From contig NW_024104349.1 in assembly GCF_003945595.2 (NCBI RefSeq), positions 930,001 through 994,000 on the forward strand: a DNA stretch of 64,000 bases. Direction: 5' to 3'. How positions within the stretch are numbered: position 1 is the first letter of the stretch; each line of letters begins with the position of its first letter. The translations under genes were made by a program, and so were the position numbers. The notes beneath the pieces were generated by a model that did not search any database, was not told where the DNA came from, and was given only the letters and a program-made list of their open reading frames with translations. The DNA is from Pipra filicauda. Its lineage: Eukaryota > Chordata > Aves > Passeriformes > Pipridae. This document shows positions 1-13,381 of this stretch, one piece after another.

Positions 1-596
1 AGTGGGTTTTTTCCTAAAATCCTGAGCCCACCTGTGACCAGGGGGGACTTCCAAATTTAGTTACTCAGAGGCCTGCTGTCTGACAGAGTAATCTGTGAGC
101 ACGTGAGTGCCTTGGGCAATATTTTTATGAGTATAATTGTTATTTCTGTAAGGTTTCGACTGAAATTCTTTTGGTGTCAAACAACCTGAATGGAATAGAG
201 ATTCCAGATTTAAGTACAGATGAGTTCTTCTGTTGTCTGAACGTGTCTAAGGGCTAATTTCAGTTTCTTTCCTATGAAATGAAGGTGGCAGTACCCAGAT
301 TAAATGTCTGTTTAAAAAACATCCCTGAAATAGGCCATGCTGTCTGCAAGAGGATCCTTGACATGCTTGGCATGGGCTCAGTTATCCCAAATGTTGCCAA
401 CAAATGTTGCTCTTGTCTGCTTGCCAAAGTAAAAAAGCCACTAAATCTCATTATAAGATATGCTTAAGTACCTTTTTTCCCCTCCTCATAAATCGTGCAG
501 CAGAATTGTTCCCTTCATTTTCACGGCACAGAAATATTTGGGAATTGTCTGCTAACAAATATTATTGGGCATATTAGCTGATATTTGGTGATCGGG

Positions 597-1201
597 TGTC
601 CTAGTTAGAACATCTGGGACCAGTTCATCACTGGATGGGTGTAACCCAAAACTGTGTATTCTAGAGCCTTCCATGCCACTGCCCAGAAACTGTTATCAAT
701 GAACCATTTGCACCATCTGCACATAGAGCCTGACTCCTCAGGCTATAAACTAGAGGCCCGTGAGATAGGAGGATGCTCTTGTCCTCACACCCTTTGTGGA
801 GCTCCCCACCCTGAGGGAAGTGCTGGGCATTCCTGCCTGAACTGGAGGATATGTAATCTTGGAGTCTTGGAACTTTTTTAACCACTCGTGGGATCCAGAG
901 GAAGACTGAGACCACCACTCTCGACTGGAGTGCAATCCCCACTCTTGCCCAGACTGCACCAGCACTCTCACCAACAGATTTTCCCCTCTCCTTTTCCTTT
1001 GGACTCAGGGGGCCCAAAAAACACCACTCTGTTCATGCCCCAGGGTGCTGGGTTATACATTTGGGGTTTGTGGGTTAAAACCAACTGTTTGTCTGTATAA
1101 TCGTACTTATTGTATTATTTTATTAAATTGTTATTCTGACTTATAATCTCTCTTTTGAGCTGAGTTCATTTCCCCTGCTGGTTTATCTTTAAACCAGCAC
1201 A
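597..1201 (+). mobile_element. candidate solo LTR of an endogenous retrovirus
   Basis: The block begins TGTCC and ends GCACA, giving TGT...ACA termini. It is flanked by near-identical 5-bp direct repeats, tcggg at 592-596 and tcagg at 1202-1206, as expected of a target-site duplication with one change. Inside are a TATAAA box (744-749) and, about 375 bp later, ATTAAA (1122-1127), in the order expected for U3-R-U5. No gag, pol or env remnants lie beside it, so if real it is a solo LTR. I cannot name the family. It could instead be a chance arrangement in unique intronic DNA. Confidence 0.45.
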
Positions 1202-1995
1202 TCAGGCCTGTTTCAACTGTGTTCATCCATTGCTTGGCTTGAATTTCCTCCTCTCTGTCACTTCTGTGACAGATCACAGGATTTTCTTCTGAGTTCTCCT
1301 TTAGGTTTATCACCTCTTTTCCTTCTCCCCTTTGCAGCAAATGTTCCAACTTCTTCTCAGGGCTTTTTTTTGATCTCTTGTAGATCTGCTTTTCAGTTGG
1401 TTTTATCCCATCTCTCCATCTCCCTAAAGAAAGGATTCTCTTGGCCTGTTTTGGTGTTGCTTTTTGATATCGTGATTTTTGATCATTATTATTATCACTA
1501 CTACATTTATGTGTGCACATATTTAAAAGGTTTGGTTTTTTTCTACTTGTATCTATATTAATGAGTGATTTCTTATATTTTGTGGGTTTTATTAAATAAC
1601 TTCTATGCCCATAGAGGTAAATTGAACTCCAGTGCCACTAAAAAGCACATGTCAACTTATTATTTTTGAGTGTGGATCATTGCAAAAGCTAATGAACTCT
1701 TAACTTAAGAGCTATTTATTGAGGAGAAATTGAGGGGTTTTTTTCTGGTCGATGTCTCTGGAACATCTGAGCTGTTAATAATGGGAGCAGAAACCACTTT
1801 CCTGATGTAGTTCAGTTGGTTCCTCAATTTTAAACAAGTAGTCATTGATCTGAGCAGTGTCCCTGATCTGAGACAAAGATTCCTTACTTGAAGGAGCTAC
1901 TGCTGTTATAAATTAATGCTGGAGTTTTAACAAACCTTCAGATTGATGCAGTTAGGCACTGAATTCCACCCAGGTGTTAACTTTGTAGACATGTA

Positions 1996-2190
1996 TTTCT
2001 TAAAAGGCTTATTTAAATTAATGGGTATTTCCTAAAAGGCTTATTCAAATTAATGGGTATTTCTTGAAAGGTTTATTTAAATTAATGGGTATTTCTTGAA
2101 AGGTTTATTTAAATTAATGGGTATTTCTCGAAAGGTTTATTTAAATTATTAGGTGTGTTTCTTGAAAGGTTTATTTAAATTATTGGGTAT
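1996..2190. repeat. 32-bp minisatellite, about six copies
   Basis: About six tandem copies of a 32-bp AT-rich unit of the form TTTCTTGAAAGG-TTTATTTAAATTAATGGGTA. The first two copies carry C for T in the middle (GGCTTA), and the fifth has a two-base insertion. Copy-to-copy divergence is low. The array sits in the probable first intron of MAPK1IP1L and is likely polymorphic in length. Confidence 0.9.
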
Positions 2191-2269
2191 AACTTGAAAA
2201 GTTCACTGTGTTTCCACAGAGGTCTGAGTTGCTCCTTGTGGTCATAAATAACTTGGGAAATGGGACGAG

Positions 2270-3125
2270 CAGTGTCCTGTTGATAGGAAGCCATTCAGGA
2301 AAGTAAGGATTAGGTAATAAATTGGCAGATATAATTCAATGGTGATAAATCTGATGTAATTCAGAGTAGATAAATGTAGAGTGGTGCATATAATTTCATA
2401 TATAAAATGATGGGCTGACCCTTAACACTGGGGAATGAAATACTGCCACAGAAGTGTCAGTTCCACAGGGATCAAAAAGCAGATGGAACATTAACAAGTA
2501 TTAGGAAGGAAATAGAAGACAAACCAGGGCATAACTGTGAAACTGTATAAATCAATGGTTATCCCACATCTTCAGTTCTCTGTGGTTTTTTTCTTGTCAT
2601 TCATCCCAAGAGATACAAAAGACTTGGAAAAGCCTCAAAGAGAGGCAGGGAGAATAATGAAAGGTATGGAATAGCTGCTGCACGGGGGTCAGTGGAATGA
2701 GCTGGAGCTCAGCCTGGAGAAGAGACAGCTGAAAGAAGGTGGTAAAAATCTGTAGGATAATGATCCGCATGGGAAGGTGGATACAGCCAGACTTGCTGAT
2801 TTCCTCACCTGCAAGATTGGAGGAGCAACAACTGAAACCAGTAAAATCCAGGTTTAGAGCAAAAAAAAGAAGGTGCCTTTTTGTGCAACAGATAGTAGCC
2901 CGTGGAGTTCCTTGCCAGTGGGTGTTTTAGGAACAACACTGGGGCAGAGATATGGGACATCCCCATATCCAAGTGGGGTGATTGGACACGTTTGTGAAAA
3001 ATGAGTTGAGGGTTGTTACTCCATAGAAATTGCCTGTAACTTAGGAAGTGTCTGAGTTTGGAATCATGGAAGTGTTGGGGTGATTGCCATCCCTGCTCTT
3101 GTTCCTCCCTAGGGGTCATTGTTAA
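2270..3125 (+). mobile_element. old, diverged CR1/L3-type LINE fragment
   Basis: Segments resemble the 3' half of CR1/L3 ORF2 and its 3' end. They include the stretch around 2520-2590 (RNA-like ...ctgtataaatcaatggttatcccacatcttcag) and the stretch around 2606-2680 (...caaagagaggcagggagaataatgaaaggtatgga). A weaker 3' part runs to about 3125. The copy has many stops and indels and is much more diverged than the CR1 tails elsewhere in the window. Exact ends are uncertain. Confidence 0.6.
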
Positions 3126-3924
3126 GATGAAATGGGATGCTGAGCTAAATGGCCAGAACTGTCCTAATATTAGGAAGTTGTGTAGGTAGTAATAAACTTA
3201 CAGTGCAGTTTCAGAGGAGACTGTATAAATCACATAATGCAAATAATGTGGATATACATTAACCTAATGGAGCTTATAAACCTATTTGATCTGGGCTGTC
3301 TGCCCCAGCCTCCATCCCTGAGACCCCTCTCAGTGTTAGGAGTGACATCTTCACCATCAACAAGGGGGAACTGGGGTCAACCTGGTGGTAGTACTTGTAC
3401 TCTTGACTTACATTTTTGCATTTTTCCTCCTCTTGTGCTCCTCTTTGTCTCCTACACTCTCCCCCTAAAACCTTCTGGCGTGTCCACCCGTTTCACCTGC
3501 TCTTGGTCACCTTTTTAACAGTTCCTCACCTCTAGTCAGTGTTTGTTGTCAGTCAAACCAAACAGAACTTTGCCCTTTTGTGTGGCTCGTCAGGATTGAC
3601 AGAGCCAGTCAGGGATCACTGTGGTGAAGCTCTGGAAAGCCCCAAGTGCAGCAGTTGCCTTCATGAAAAGGTAGAACATGGCTCAGTGGTTCCTGTTTTC
3701 GGTGCTGCTTGGAGGTGTGGAGGGGCTGGAAGTTGGTTATACGTTAATGACACCTTTGCCAGGTCTGTGGTCAGCTGCTGGAGCCAGTGAAGGTAAATAA
3801 GAGCATCCACTGCCTGTTGTGTTTTGTGGAACACTTGGAGGATAAAGCATCAGCAAACTATAGTTCTTTCATTTCTGACAGTAAGATCTGTGTGGGGATT
3901 CCAGCTCTGGGGCTCCCCAGCATA

Positions 3925-4402
3925 AGGATGTGGAGCTGCTGGAGTGAGTCCATAGGACGTCACGGAGATGCTCCAAGGGCTGGAGCCCCTCTGCTCTGGA
4001 GCCAGGCTGGGAGAGCTGGGGGTGTTCAGCCTGGAGAAGAGAAGGCTCCAGGGAGATGTGAAAGCCCCTTCCAGTGACTAAAGGAGCTCCAGGAGAGCTG
4101 GAGAGGGACTTTGGACAAGGGCCTGGAGGGACAGGACAAGGGGGAATGGCTTCCTGCTGCCAGAGTGCAGGGTTAGATGGGATATTGGGAAGGAATTGTT
4201 GACTGTGAGGGTGGTGAGGCCCTGGCACAGGTTGCCCAGAGAAGCTGTGGCTGCCCCATCCCTGGGAGTGTTCAAGGCCAGGTTGGACTTGGAGCTTGGA
4301 GCAACCTGGTCTAGTGGAAGGTGTCCCTGACCTTGGCAGGGGGGTTGGAACTAAATGATCTTTAAGGTCTTTTCCAACCTAAACCGTTCCACGATTCTGT
4401 GA
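3925..4402 (+). mobile_element. CR1 LINE 3' fragment
   Basis: This contains the CR1 3' region: 'ggtgttcagcctggagaagagaaggctccagggag' near 4019, 'ggttgcccagagaagctgtggctgccccatccctgg' near 4230, and the terminal 'ttccaacctaaaccgttccacgattctgtgat'. It is 5'-truncated and lies in the sense orientation. It ends about 350 bp before coding exon 1 of MAPK1IP1L. Confidence 0.9.
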
Positions 4403-4755
4403 TTTAATCATGTTTTGTTTTAGATGCATTGACTCCACCTGCAAGAATCCTGCCATACCTTTTCCGAATCCCAGTTTAGAAAACACCTGGAATACTTCCA
4501 AGGCATCCCTGTAAATTTTATTTCCACTACCTTGTACCCAGGGATCCCCAAAGCGTCCCCTGGGCACAGGACACTGCTAAGCTTGGATCTGGTGTGGGCC
4601 AGAGTCACTAAAACCAAGGCACCAAGAGGTGCTGCCAGTTCAGCACTTCCTGTGCTTCCAGTGAGACCGGCGTAGGCGTCTCACGAACTCTTGCTTAAAA
4701 ATACCTCTATTATTTTCAACAAATTTCACTTTATCTTACCTTACTTTTCAGCACA

Positions 4756-6497
<1,742 letters not shown>

Positions 6498-9130
6498 ACA
6501 CATTCTGGGCAACAAAATACTGTAGTTTTCCACCTTCATCCACTACTTACAGAGATTTTTACAGTTTTTGTTTCAGTAATGTTTGGGGCTATGAAGAGTA
6601 TTGCCTCTTGTATGTGCATCTGAGATATGAAGGAGCAGTTTACATCAATTTACCTTGCTCATATGCTGGCGTAATTGTTCGGTTTAATAAAGTGAATTAC
6701 AAAGAGAAGAAATCAACTAACATCTGTGGTTCTTACCTTGCAAGCATTCCTTGGAAAAACAAAACGGGAGTTGCCATCTAAGGATTGTAAAGAATCAGGC
6801 CCATGGAGTTAAAAAAAAAGTTAATTCTTAAATTTCCATTAATGCTTTAAGTCTCGTTGCCAGACTCGTGCTGGCGACCGAACGGATGGATAGTCATATT
6901 TTGTCTATTTTCAGGTTATTCTAAAATGTCAATAAATAAGGTGTTTCAGCATTTTAGTCAAGAAACCTAATTCCTGAACGTGCTACAGTAACTGTAACGA
7001 GACAGAGCATGTGAACTCCAAGGTTTTCTCAGCATTTTGTACATACTCAAACCAATTCCTCAGTCTGGGACTACGGAGGAGAAGGAGCCGCGTTCGAGAC
7101 CCTCGGTGTGACTTGTCAGCCACCGGGGTGTTGGTGTTCCCAAACAGGCGTTTCTGTGCAAGTGGAATAACCTGGATGTGCAGTTTTAACTTTGAATCAG
7201 CAAATGTGAGTTTTTGTGCATGCCAATGAGGACGTTCCCGTTGCCAGTTCTCATTCTGTGGTGGTTGGAAGTTTGGCTTGGTCCGTGTAAAGAGAAACCC
7301 GATCCCCTCGTAGGTACTTCCCTATTTCTGACCTGGGTTCTAGTCATTTCAAATTCTGACTTGGCTGCTGGGCTGTGCAAACCCAGCAGACTGTTTCGGA
7401 TCCCTGGAAACTGAACTCGAGCTTAAAAGGTGAAAAAAAAAAACACCCCACCCTGACCATCCCCTTCCCAGCAGTTTTTGGCACGACGGTTCTGTCGGCT
7501 ACAGAGATCCTTGCTGAGGACGAGGAGGGCTCTCCTTGGGGCTCTGCTGGATGTTATCCTGGGAGCAGCCCCCTGTTCTCACCTGGGTGTGTGCATACCT
7601 CACGGAGTCAGTGGAATTTGGGAGAGCTTGAATGTCAGGAAGCCTGTGCACTGCTGTGTAGCTGCCCCCCCCCCGGCCTCTGAAGGGGCGCTGCCGTGAG
7701 TTTTCCTGTTCTTGCCATATCTGTGCAAAGCACATCCAAGGGGTTTGCCAAGACACAGCCACGTGTCAGCCAGGAGTCCTGGCCCTCTTGGTGGTACTTC
7801 ATGGCCTGGGCTTGGGCCACAGACAGTTTGTTTCATCCCCAGCTGGGGGATCTCCTAACTTAGCCTCTGTGGGTAGAATTAGGAACAGATTTTTCGCTTC
7901 ACATGGTAGCTCATTAGGGAGTCTTTGTATCATGGAACTGTGAAAATGAGTTTAATTCTCTTCCAGTACCTTCGTGGCTTCCTGCATGCATGTGATGGAC
8001 ATCTTAAAAACACCGTGGGGTGACCTGGTGGTGACTCTTGTTGGTAGTTGTAGCCTTTGTGGCAAAATCCTACAGTATTTGTGCAGGAGGAAGCAGCCAG
8101 CTGAGCTATGCCTGTTTTAATCTAATGTCATGAAAACTGATAGCAAAGGAATGTGCATTTTTTGTTTTAGGAAGGCAATACTGGAGCTGAACAAAAATAC
8201 TTAACATTTCAACTTAAAACCCAACAACTTAACCTTAGGAATAGGAACCAAAAGTACGAGTCTCCACTAACCTTAAACAAACCCCAGTTGCCCCCCCCAA
8301 GCAGTCTTGGCTTAGATCTTGGCAAGACTAACTAAAAACTAACATAAGAAACATGGACTGCATTTGCTGAAGTGCTTTTTTGATACCTGCAGCCTTAGAG
8401 TATAAATCAATGTAATGAAAACACGTTTATTCCAAATGAATGGATCATGCAGTAGCAGCACTCCAGCTGGAATTGCACTGGCCGTATGTCTCTGCAGGGA
8501 ATGGGAAGAGGTAGGAAAGCAAAAGTAGCAAGTAATGCTTTTTGGAAAGGGGTTTTGTAAAAGTAACTAGACTTCTAGGTTCTTCCTGAAATAGGCAGGA
8601 TTTATTACTGGAACATTTAGGCTAAAATTCAGTATATATGGGATGTTTTTCAATGTATATTCGTATTTCTTGAGGTCATGAAAACTGTTTCATAACCCCT
8701 TTGTTTTTGTGAGCAGAGTTCTCTGCATAGCAGTGAAAAGGGTATTTCCTGTTAATCTATTGTGTAAAAACTCAAGGTGTCACTATATACCGTGTAGTAA
8801 CTTTATCACATGTTATGTCAAGTGTGAGCAACTTCTGGCCTGAAGCTTTTGCAATGGAATTTGTACATTTCTATGCATCATTTGAGTTCAACTGCTGAGA
8901 AGTTCGTTTTGACTTGTGCTTTGAGGTTGACATACTGCATTTGTTTACAATACAGAATATAAGCAATCACATCTTTAAAGTATAGATTATCACCTGCTGC
9001 TGTATTTTCTTTAGATGAAACAAATATTGCTGTATGATAGTGAGAAGCTATAAATACAGGATTTGATATTTTTTTGAAAATGCTGTCACTTTTGTATAAG
9101 ATTAGACATTAAACGTATTTTCAAGACTGT
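6498..9130 (+). other. MAPK1IP1L: MAPK1IP1L 3' UTR
   Basis: About 2.6 kb follow the stop without splice-supported coding sequence and without CR1. Several candidate poly(A) hexamers are present: AATAAA at 6686-6691 and 6931-6936, and ATTAAA at 9108-9113 followed by a GT-rich stretch. The family has a long 3' UTR, so I take the last signal as the distal end. Open frames at 7214-7414, 7375-7683 and 7499-7762 show no recognisable protein. Confidence 0.6.
9108..9113 (+). promoter_or_regulatory. MAPK1IP1L: candidate distal poly(A) signal of MAPK1IP1L
   Basis: ATTAAA is followed 15-35 bases later by a GU-rich element (ctgttgtgttcactgttttt). Earlier AATAAA hexamers at 6686 and 6931 could give shorter transcripts. 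Confidence 0.5.
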
Positions 9131-10039
9131 TGTGTTCACTGTTTTTCAATTCCTGCTTTTGACATGCCTGTGTAGACTTTTGCCTTGAATGAATAGTAAA
9201 AATAGGACATCCTTGACTTTGCAAAGCCTGAATATAAAATCAGAATTACTTGACTTCTGTGAGTGTTTTTCCTCTTCCTTTTTTGTGATTTTTGCAGCCT
9301 GTAAAAAAGGGATATTAAATGTGGATGTGACCATGGCTCTGGTGTAGCATGTCAGCCTCAGGTGTTGCATGTTCACAAATTCTTTAGTGATTAAGAGAGA
9401 AAGGATCTGGTCTTGCTTGTTCCAGAGGAGGAGTGGGACTGTTTTTTACCTGTGAAGAGTGTGGTGTGTGCTTTCCCTGCCTCTGAACAATTCCTGTGCT
9501 AGATTGGCCCACGTGGATGTGGTAAGTGACCCCCAGACCGGTGTTTTTATACACTTGTCAGGAGTCTGATGGGGTAGGGTGGATAACACAGACTCCAGGA
9601 CTTGGCGTTAATGTGAACTCCCAAGTTTGGGGCATCACTCATGATCACATTTCCACAGAGAGGCTTGCAGGGCAGTTCACACTGAGCTGGCCAGTGCTGC
9701 TGCCTTTGCTCACACCTTCACCCTCCCAGGGAGGTAAAAATGGCAGCAGTGAAGAGTGGAAACAAAATTATTTACCCACTTGAAGGCTTGAGAACAAGCT
9801 CTTCTTAGGCCACGGTCCAAAAGTGATCCTTACATCTGTGAACAGAACAGTGCAACATGTGCCCAGTGCTTTATCCTGACTTCAGCTGTGGGATTCTCCA
9901 TTCCTCTGGATTCCTCAGATGAATTGTCTCTGCAACTCCTGTGCATTGGTAGAGGTGAAACATGGGCATCCTGATCCAGTTATGTTAATTGCTGGTGCCC
10001 TGCAAACGCAAAACACTTGGGTTGAATATTTTAGGGGGG

Positions 10040-10455
10040 ATGAAGTCCCAGGAGGATCAGCTGAGGGAGCTGGGGGGGCTCAGCCTGGAGAAAAGGAGGC
10101 TCAGGGGGGACCTTCTGGCTCTGCAACTCCCTGACAGGAGGAGGGAGCTGGGGGGGGTGGGGGGTCGGGCTCTGCTCCCAGGGAACAAGGGGCAGGACGA
10201 GAGGAAACGACACCGAGCTGTGCCAGGAGAGGTTTGGATTGGATATCAGGAAAATTTCTGCACTCTAAGAATGGTGGGACATTGGCACAAGCTGTCCAGG
10301 GCAGTGGTGGAGTCCCCAGTCCCTGGAGGGATTTAAAAGCTGTGTGGATGTGGCACTTGAGGACATGGGATAGTGGTGGGCTTGGCAGTGCTGGGGAACA
10401 GTTGGACTCATGGTCTCCAAGGGCTTTTCCCATCTTAATGATTCAATGATTCTTA
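10040..10455 (+). mobile_element. CR1 LINE 3' fragment
   Basis: Starts near 'ctgagggagctgggggggctcagcctggagaaaaggaggctc' and runs through 'ggtttggattggatatcaggaaaatttctgcac', 'gtccagggcagtggtggagtcccc' and 'cttggcagtgctggggaacagttggact' to the tail 'cttaatgattcaatgattctt'. A long, fairly intact 3' end in the sense orientation. Confidence 0.92.
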
Positions 10456-10678
10456 GGAGAGGTTTGGAAAAACCATTCCAAGGAGTCTTGCCAAGTGGTG
10501 AGTGCTGAGTTAGACCACGCTGTAGGATGTGTTAGTTCTGCTCTCCTGTTGGGAAGGCAGGTGCCCAAATTCTCTGCAGCCAAGTCCAGACCCATTTCTG
10601 TGCACGGGCTTTGCCATGGATTCACTGACCAGCCTGTCCAAACTGCCTCCACACTGTCCAGAGGGAGAGACGGCGACC

Positions 10679-10765
10679 ATGGAATCACAGAATGGTTTGG
10701 ATTGGAAAGGACCTTAAAGATCATCTCATTCCAACCCCCCTGTCGTGGGCAGGGACACCTTCCCC
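10679..10765 (-). mobile_element. short CR1 tail, reverse orientation
   Basis: 'tggaatcacagaatggtttggattggaaaggacc' followed by 'cattccaacccccctgtcgtgggcagggacacc' is the reverse complement of a CR1 3' terminus. It lies 225 bp from the opposite-strand copy ending at 10455, so the two form a potential inverted repeat. Confidence 0.88.
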
Positions 10766-11488
10766 CTTAATGGGAAGGTTACCCTGAGTCTGTGCTGTGA
10801 GAACCCTTTGGCATCTAAGGAAGGATGAAATGTCCCATACCTATTTTCATTAATGTTGGCTTGCCTGTTTCTAAGTTAAGCACAAAATTCCAGTTGTTGG
10901 GGTGCAATTCCCTATGCACCGAGCAGCTGTTGTTCTCCAGGCATTGGCATGTTGGGTGTCATCTGGCAAATCAAGAAATGCAAGTTCCAACTTTCATATA
11001 AAGCTTCCAGTCAGCTCATCCATGCTGGAGGAATAACTGTCACTGCGTTACACACCAGGGTGTGCTCACCCCTGGGGAATGATCCCGAGTGGACTTGGAC
11101 CTGGATGTGCTCCGTGGGTGGATGGAGGTATTTGTGGCACTGGGAATGTGCTCTGCACTCACTGGCCCGGCTCCACCCGGAGCCACTGATCCCTGTGGAT
11201 CCCTGTGTGTGTGCTGCTGCTTGGGCAGAGCTCGTGGGACTGAGGGTCACGGTCTAAAAGGGATGATGGCTCCATGGACATCATACTTCCATGTTTCGCT
11301 CAGTATTGGCCCAGTTTTCCCATTTCCAAGGTAGCTGTAGCAGGAGCACCTGCTGTAATTTCCCCTCTGCTCTCACAGTTCAGTGGAATTTGAGTGAACT
11401 AAAAACACCCCTGCTCGTAAGTTGGTAACAGCGAGGTAACATCTGTTTGGTCACTCCTGCCTGCAGGATCTCTCAGGGATGTTGAAAG

Positions 11489-11662
11489 CAGGTTGCCCAG
11501 AGAAGCTGTGGCTGCCCCATCCCTGGAAGTGCCCAAGGCCAGGTGGAAGAGGGCTTGGAGCAACCTGGGATAGTGGAAGGTGTCCCTGCTCATGGCAGGG
11601 CGGGTGGAGTAGGTGGTCTTTAAGGTCCCTTCCAACCCAAACCATTCCATGGTTCTGTGATG
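11489..11662 (+). mobile_element. CR1 LINE 3' end
   Basis: 'gttgcccagagaagctgtggctgccccatccctggaag' through 'ggtcccttccaacccaaaccattccatggttctgtgat'. A truncated 3' terminus of about 174 bp. Confidence 0.9.
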
Positions 11663-12451
11663 CTTTTGTTTCAGAGATTCACGGATTGTTCAAGTTGTCC
11701 CATTTGCTGACAGGGAAGGCAGGAGAACCAGGACTTTGTATCCTCTGTGCAGCAGATCATGAGTTACGATACAGCTAAATTACAAGGTACACCCAGATAA
11801 GTGCACAGGGATAGTCAGTGTAGCACTAGAGCACTGCAGTTCCCTGTTATCACTCTCCAAAGGGAACCCTCCCTGTTAAATGAGAGATGGGGAGATAAAA
11901 TCAGGAAGCCTGTGGTCCAATTTTCTCACAACACGGCAGGGAAGGGTTGTGCTGAGCAGTCACTGGCACACCTCGGGTTTCATTTCAGGTCCTCCTCCTG
12001 TTGTCTGCACAAGATCTTCCCTGCTCTTGCAGATTCATGTGCTTGTGATTAGGGGAGGCAATTCTTGTAGCAATTAACCCTCAAACTCCTGCATCAGTCT
12101 GTGCTGTCAGTCACTGAATTTGTCTTGGCAGTGGTGATGGCTTGATAAACATCTCCCTGTCGCTCCCCCTCTTCTCTCTGCCACCACCACAGTTACCTCT
12201 AAGCCAGGTGCCTTCTTGGATTTAACCCTGAGTGGGGCAGAGCACAAGGCTGCTGCAGAGAGTGGTGTGAGTGGGGCCATGGCCTTGGATGGGGCTGTTT
12301 GTCAGCGGGAGGAAGCTCATCCAGAAGAGGAGCAGGGGCACAACTCCACCATCAGCATTTTGTTTCCTGCTCCTCAGAGGAACTCATTTCTCTGAGCTAG
12401 AGAGGGATCCTGGGGAGCATGAGCTGTTTAAACTATTAAAAGTAGGATCTT

Positions 12452-12610
12452 TGCCAAGAGAAGCTGTGGCTGCCCCATCCCTGGAAGTGCCCAAGGCCAG
12501 GTTGGACAGGGCTTGAAGCAACCTGGGATAGTGGAAGGTGTCCCTGCCCATGGCAAGGGATGGAATGAGATGGGCTTTAAGGTCCCTTCCAGCCCCAACC
12601 ATTCTGTGGG
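12452..12610 (+). mobile_element. CR1 LINE 3' end
   Basis: 'agagaagctgtggctgccccatccctggaagtgccc' to 'aaggtcccttccagccccaaccattctgtggg'. Same subfamily as the copy at 11489, with which it aligns almost base for base. Confidence 0.9.
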
Positions 12611-12809
12611 TACCCTGCTGTGCCTTGTCCTGTTACTGTCACTGTTCCCAGTGACATTTAGGCTGGAGCTGGGATCCTCAGTGTGAAATGGGGGGAATTA
12701 CTTTTAGGTTTTAAGAGGAAAACTTCCTGTTGGGGGTGGAGACTGTGTTCTAAAGCTAAGACCAGCTCGTGGTGCTGCCAGTCTGGGTGATGGGATGAGT
12801 TTAGGTGAG

Positions 12810-12995
12810 AGGGTCAGACCAGAAACAAGGAGAAACTTTCCCCTTGAGGACAATCCAACATTAGGTTATGTGGTCTCCATCCTTGGAGGCTTTGAGGGCC
12901 ATCTGGATAAAGCCTGAGCAGCCTGGGCTGGCTTTAGAATTGGCCCTGCTCCAAGTGAGAATTAGGAACCTCCTGGTGTTCCTTCCCACCAGAAT
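12810..12995 (+). mobile_element. diverged CR1-like fragment
   Basis: 'agggtcagaccagaaacaaggagaaactttcccc...tggtctccatccttggaggctttgagggcc...' resembles another, older CR1 subfamily 3' region that lacks the canonical tail. Ends are approximate. Confidence 0.55.
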
Positions 12996-13126
12996 CACCC
13001 CATGGCTCTTAAGAAATTCACTCTGTTCTGTGCCTGATTAAAAGCAAACATGGAATTTATCCCTTCTCAAAATAAATTCAAAAGGTGACAAATGACACTG
13101 CATTTCATTCGTGACTTCCTGGGCTT

Positions 13127-13381
13127 GGCATGAATGGGGAAAGGCCTGAAGCTGTGTCAGAGGAGGTTTAGGTTGGATATTAGGAAAAGATTCTTTACCC
13201 AGAGGGTGGCTGGGCACTGAACAGGCTCCCCAGGGCAGTGGGCACGGCCCCAAGGCTGCCAGAGCTCAAAGAGTGTTTGAACAAAGCTCTCAGGGACAGG
13301 GTGGGATTGTTGGGGTGCAGGGCCAGGAGTTGAACTGGATGATCCTTGTGTCCTTTCCAACTCAGGATATTCTGTGATTCC
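13127..13381 (+). mobile_element. CR1 LINE 3' end, different subfamily
   Basis: 'aggaggtttaggttggatattaggaaaagattctttacccagagggtggctgggcactg' to 'ggatgatccttgtgtcctttccaactcaggatattctgtgattc'. It carries the 'aacaaagctctcagggacagggtgggattgttggggtgcagggccaggagttg' variant, also seen in reverse at 51296-51565. Confidence 0.9.

Larger units (their letters stand above)
1..4751 (+). other. MAPK1IP1L: probable intron 1 of MAPK1IP1L (noncoding)
   Basis: No exon with coding similarity is visible. The first coding exon downstream starts with a splice acceptor (pyrimidine tract plus AG at 4750-4751), so transcription must begin further left, in or before this stretch. There is no CpG island here, so the promoter is probably left of the window. 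The stretch holds a candidate solo LTR, a 32-bp tandem repeat, an old CR1 copy and a younger CR1 copy, listed separately. The remainder looks like ordinary unique intronic DNA. Calling it an intron is inference from the acceptor and from the family's gene structure. Confidence 0.65.

Noticed and set aside
1996..2190. Repeat array considered as a CRISPR array
   Set aside because: The units are directly adjacent without spacers, in a vertebrate intron; it is a minisatellite.
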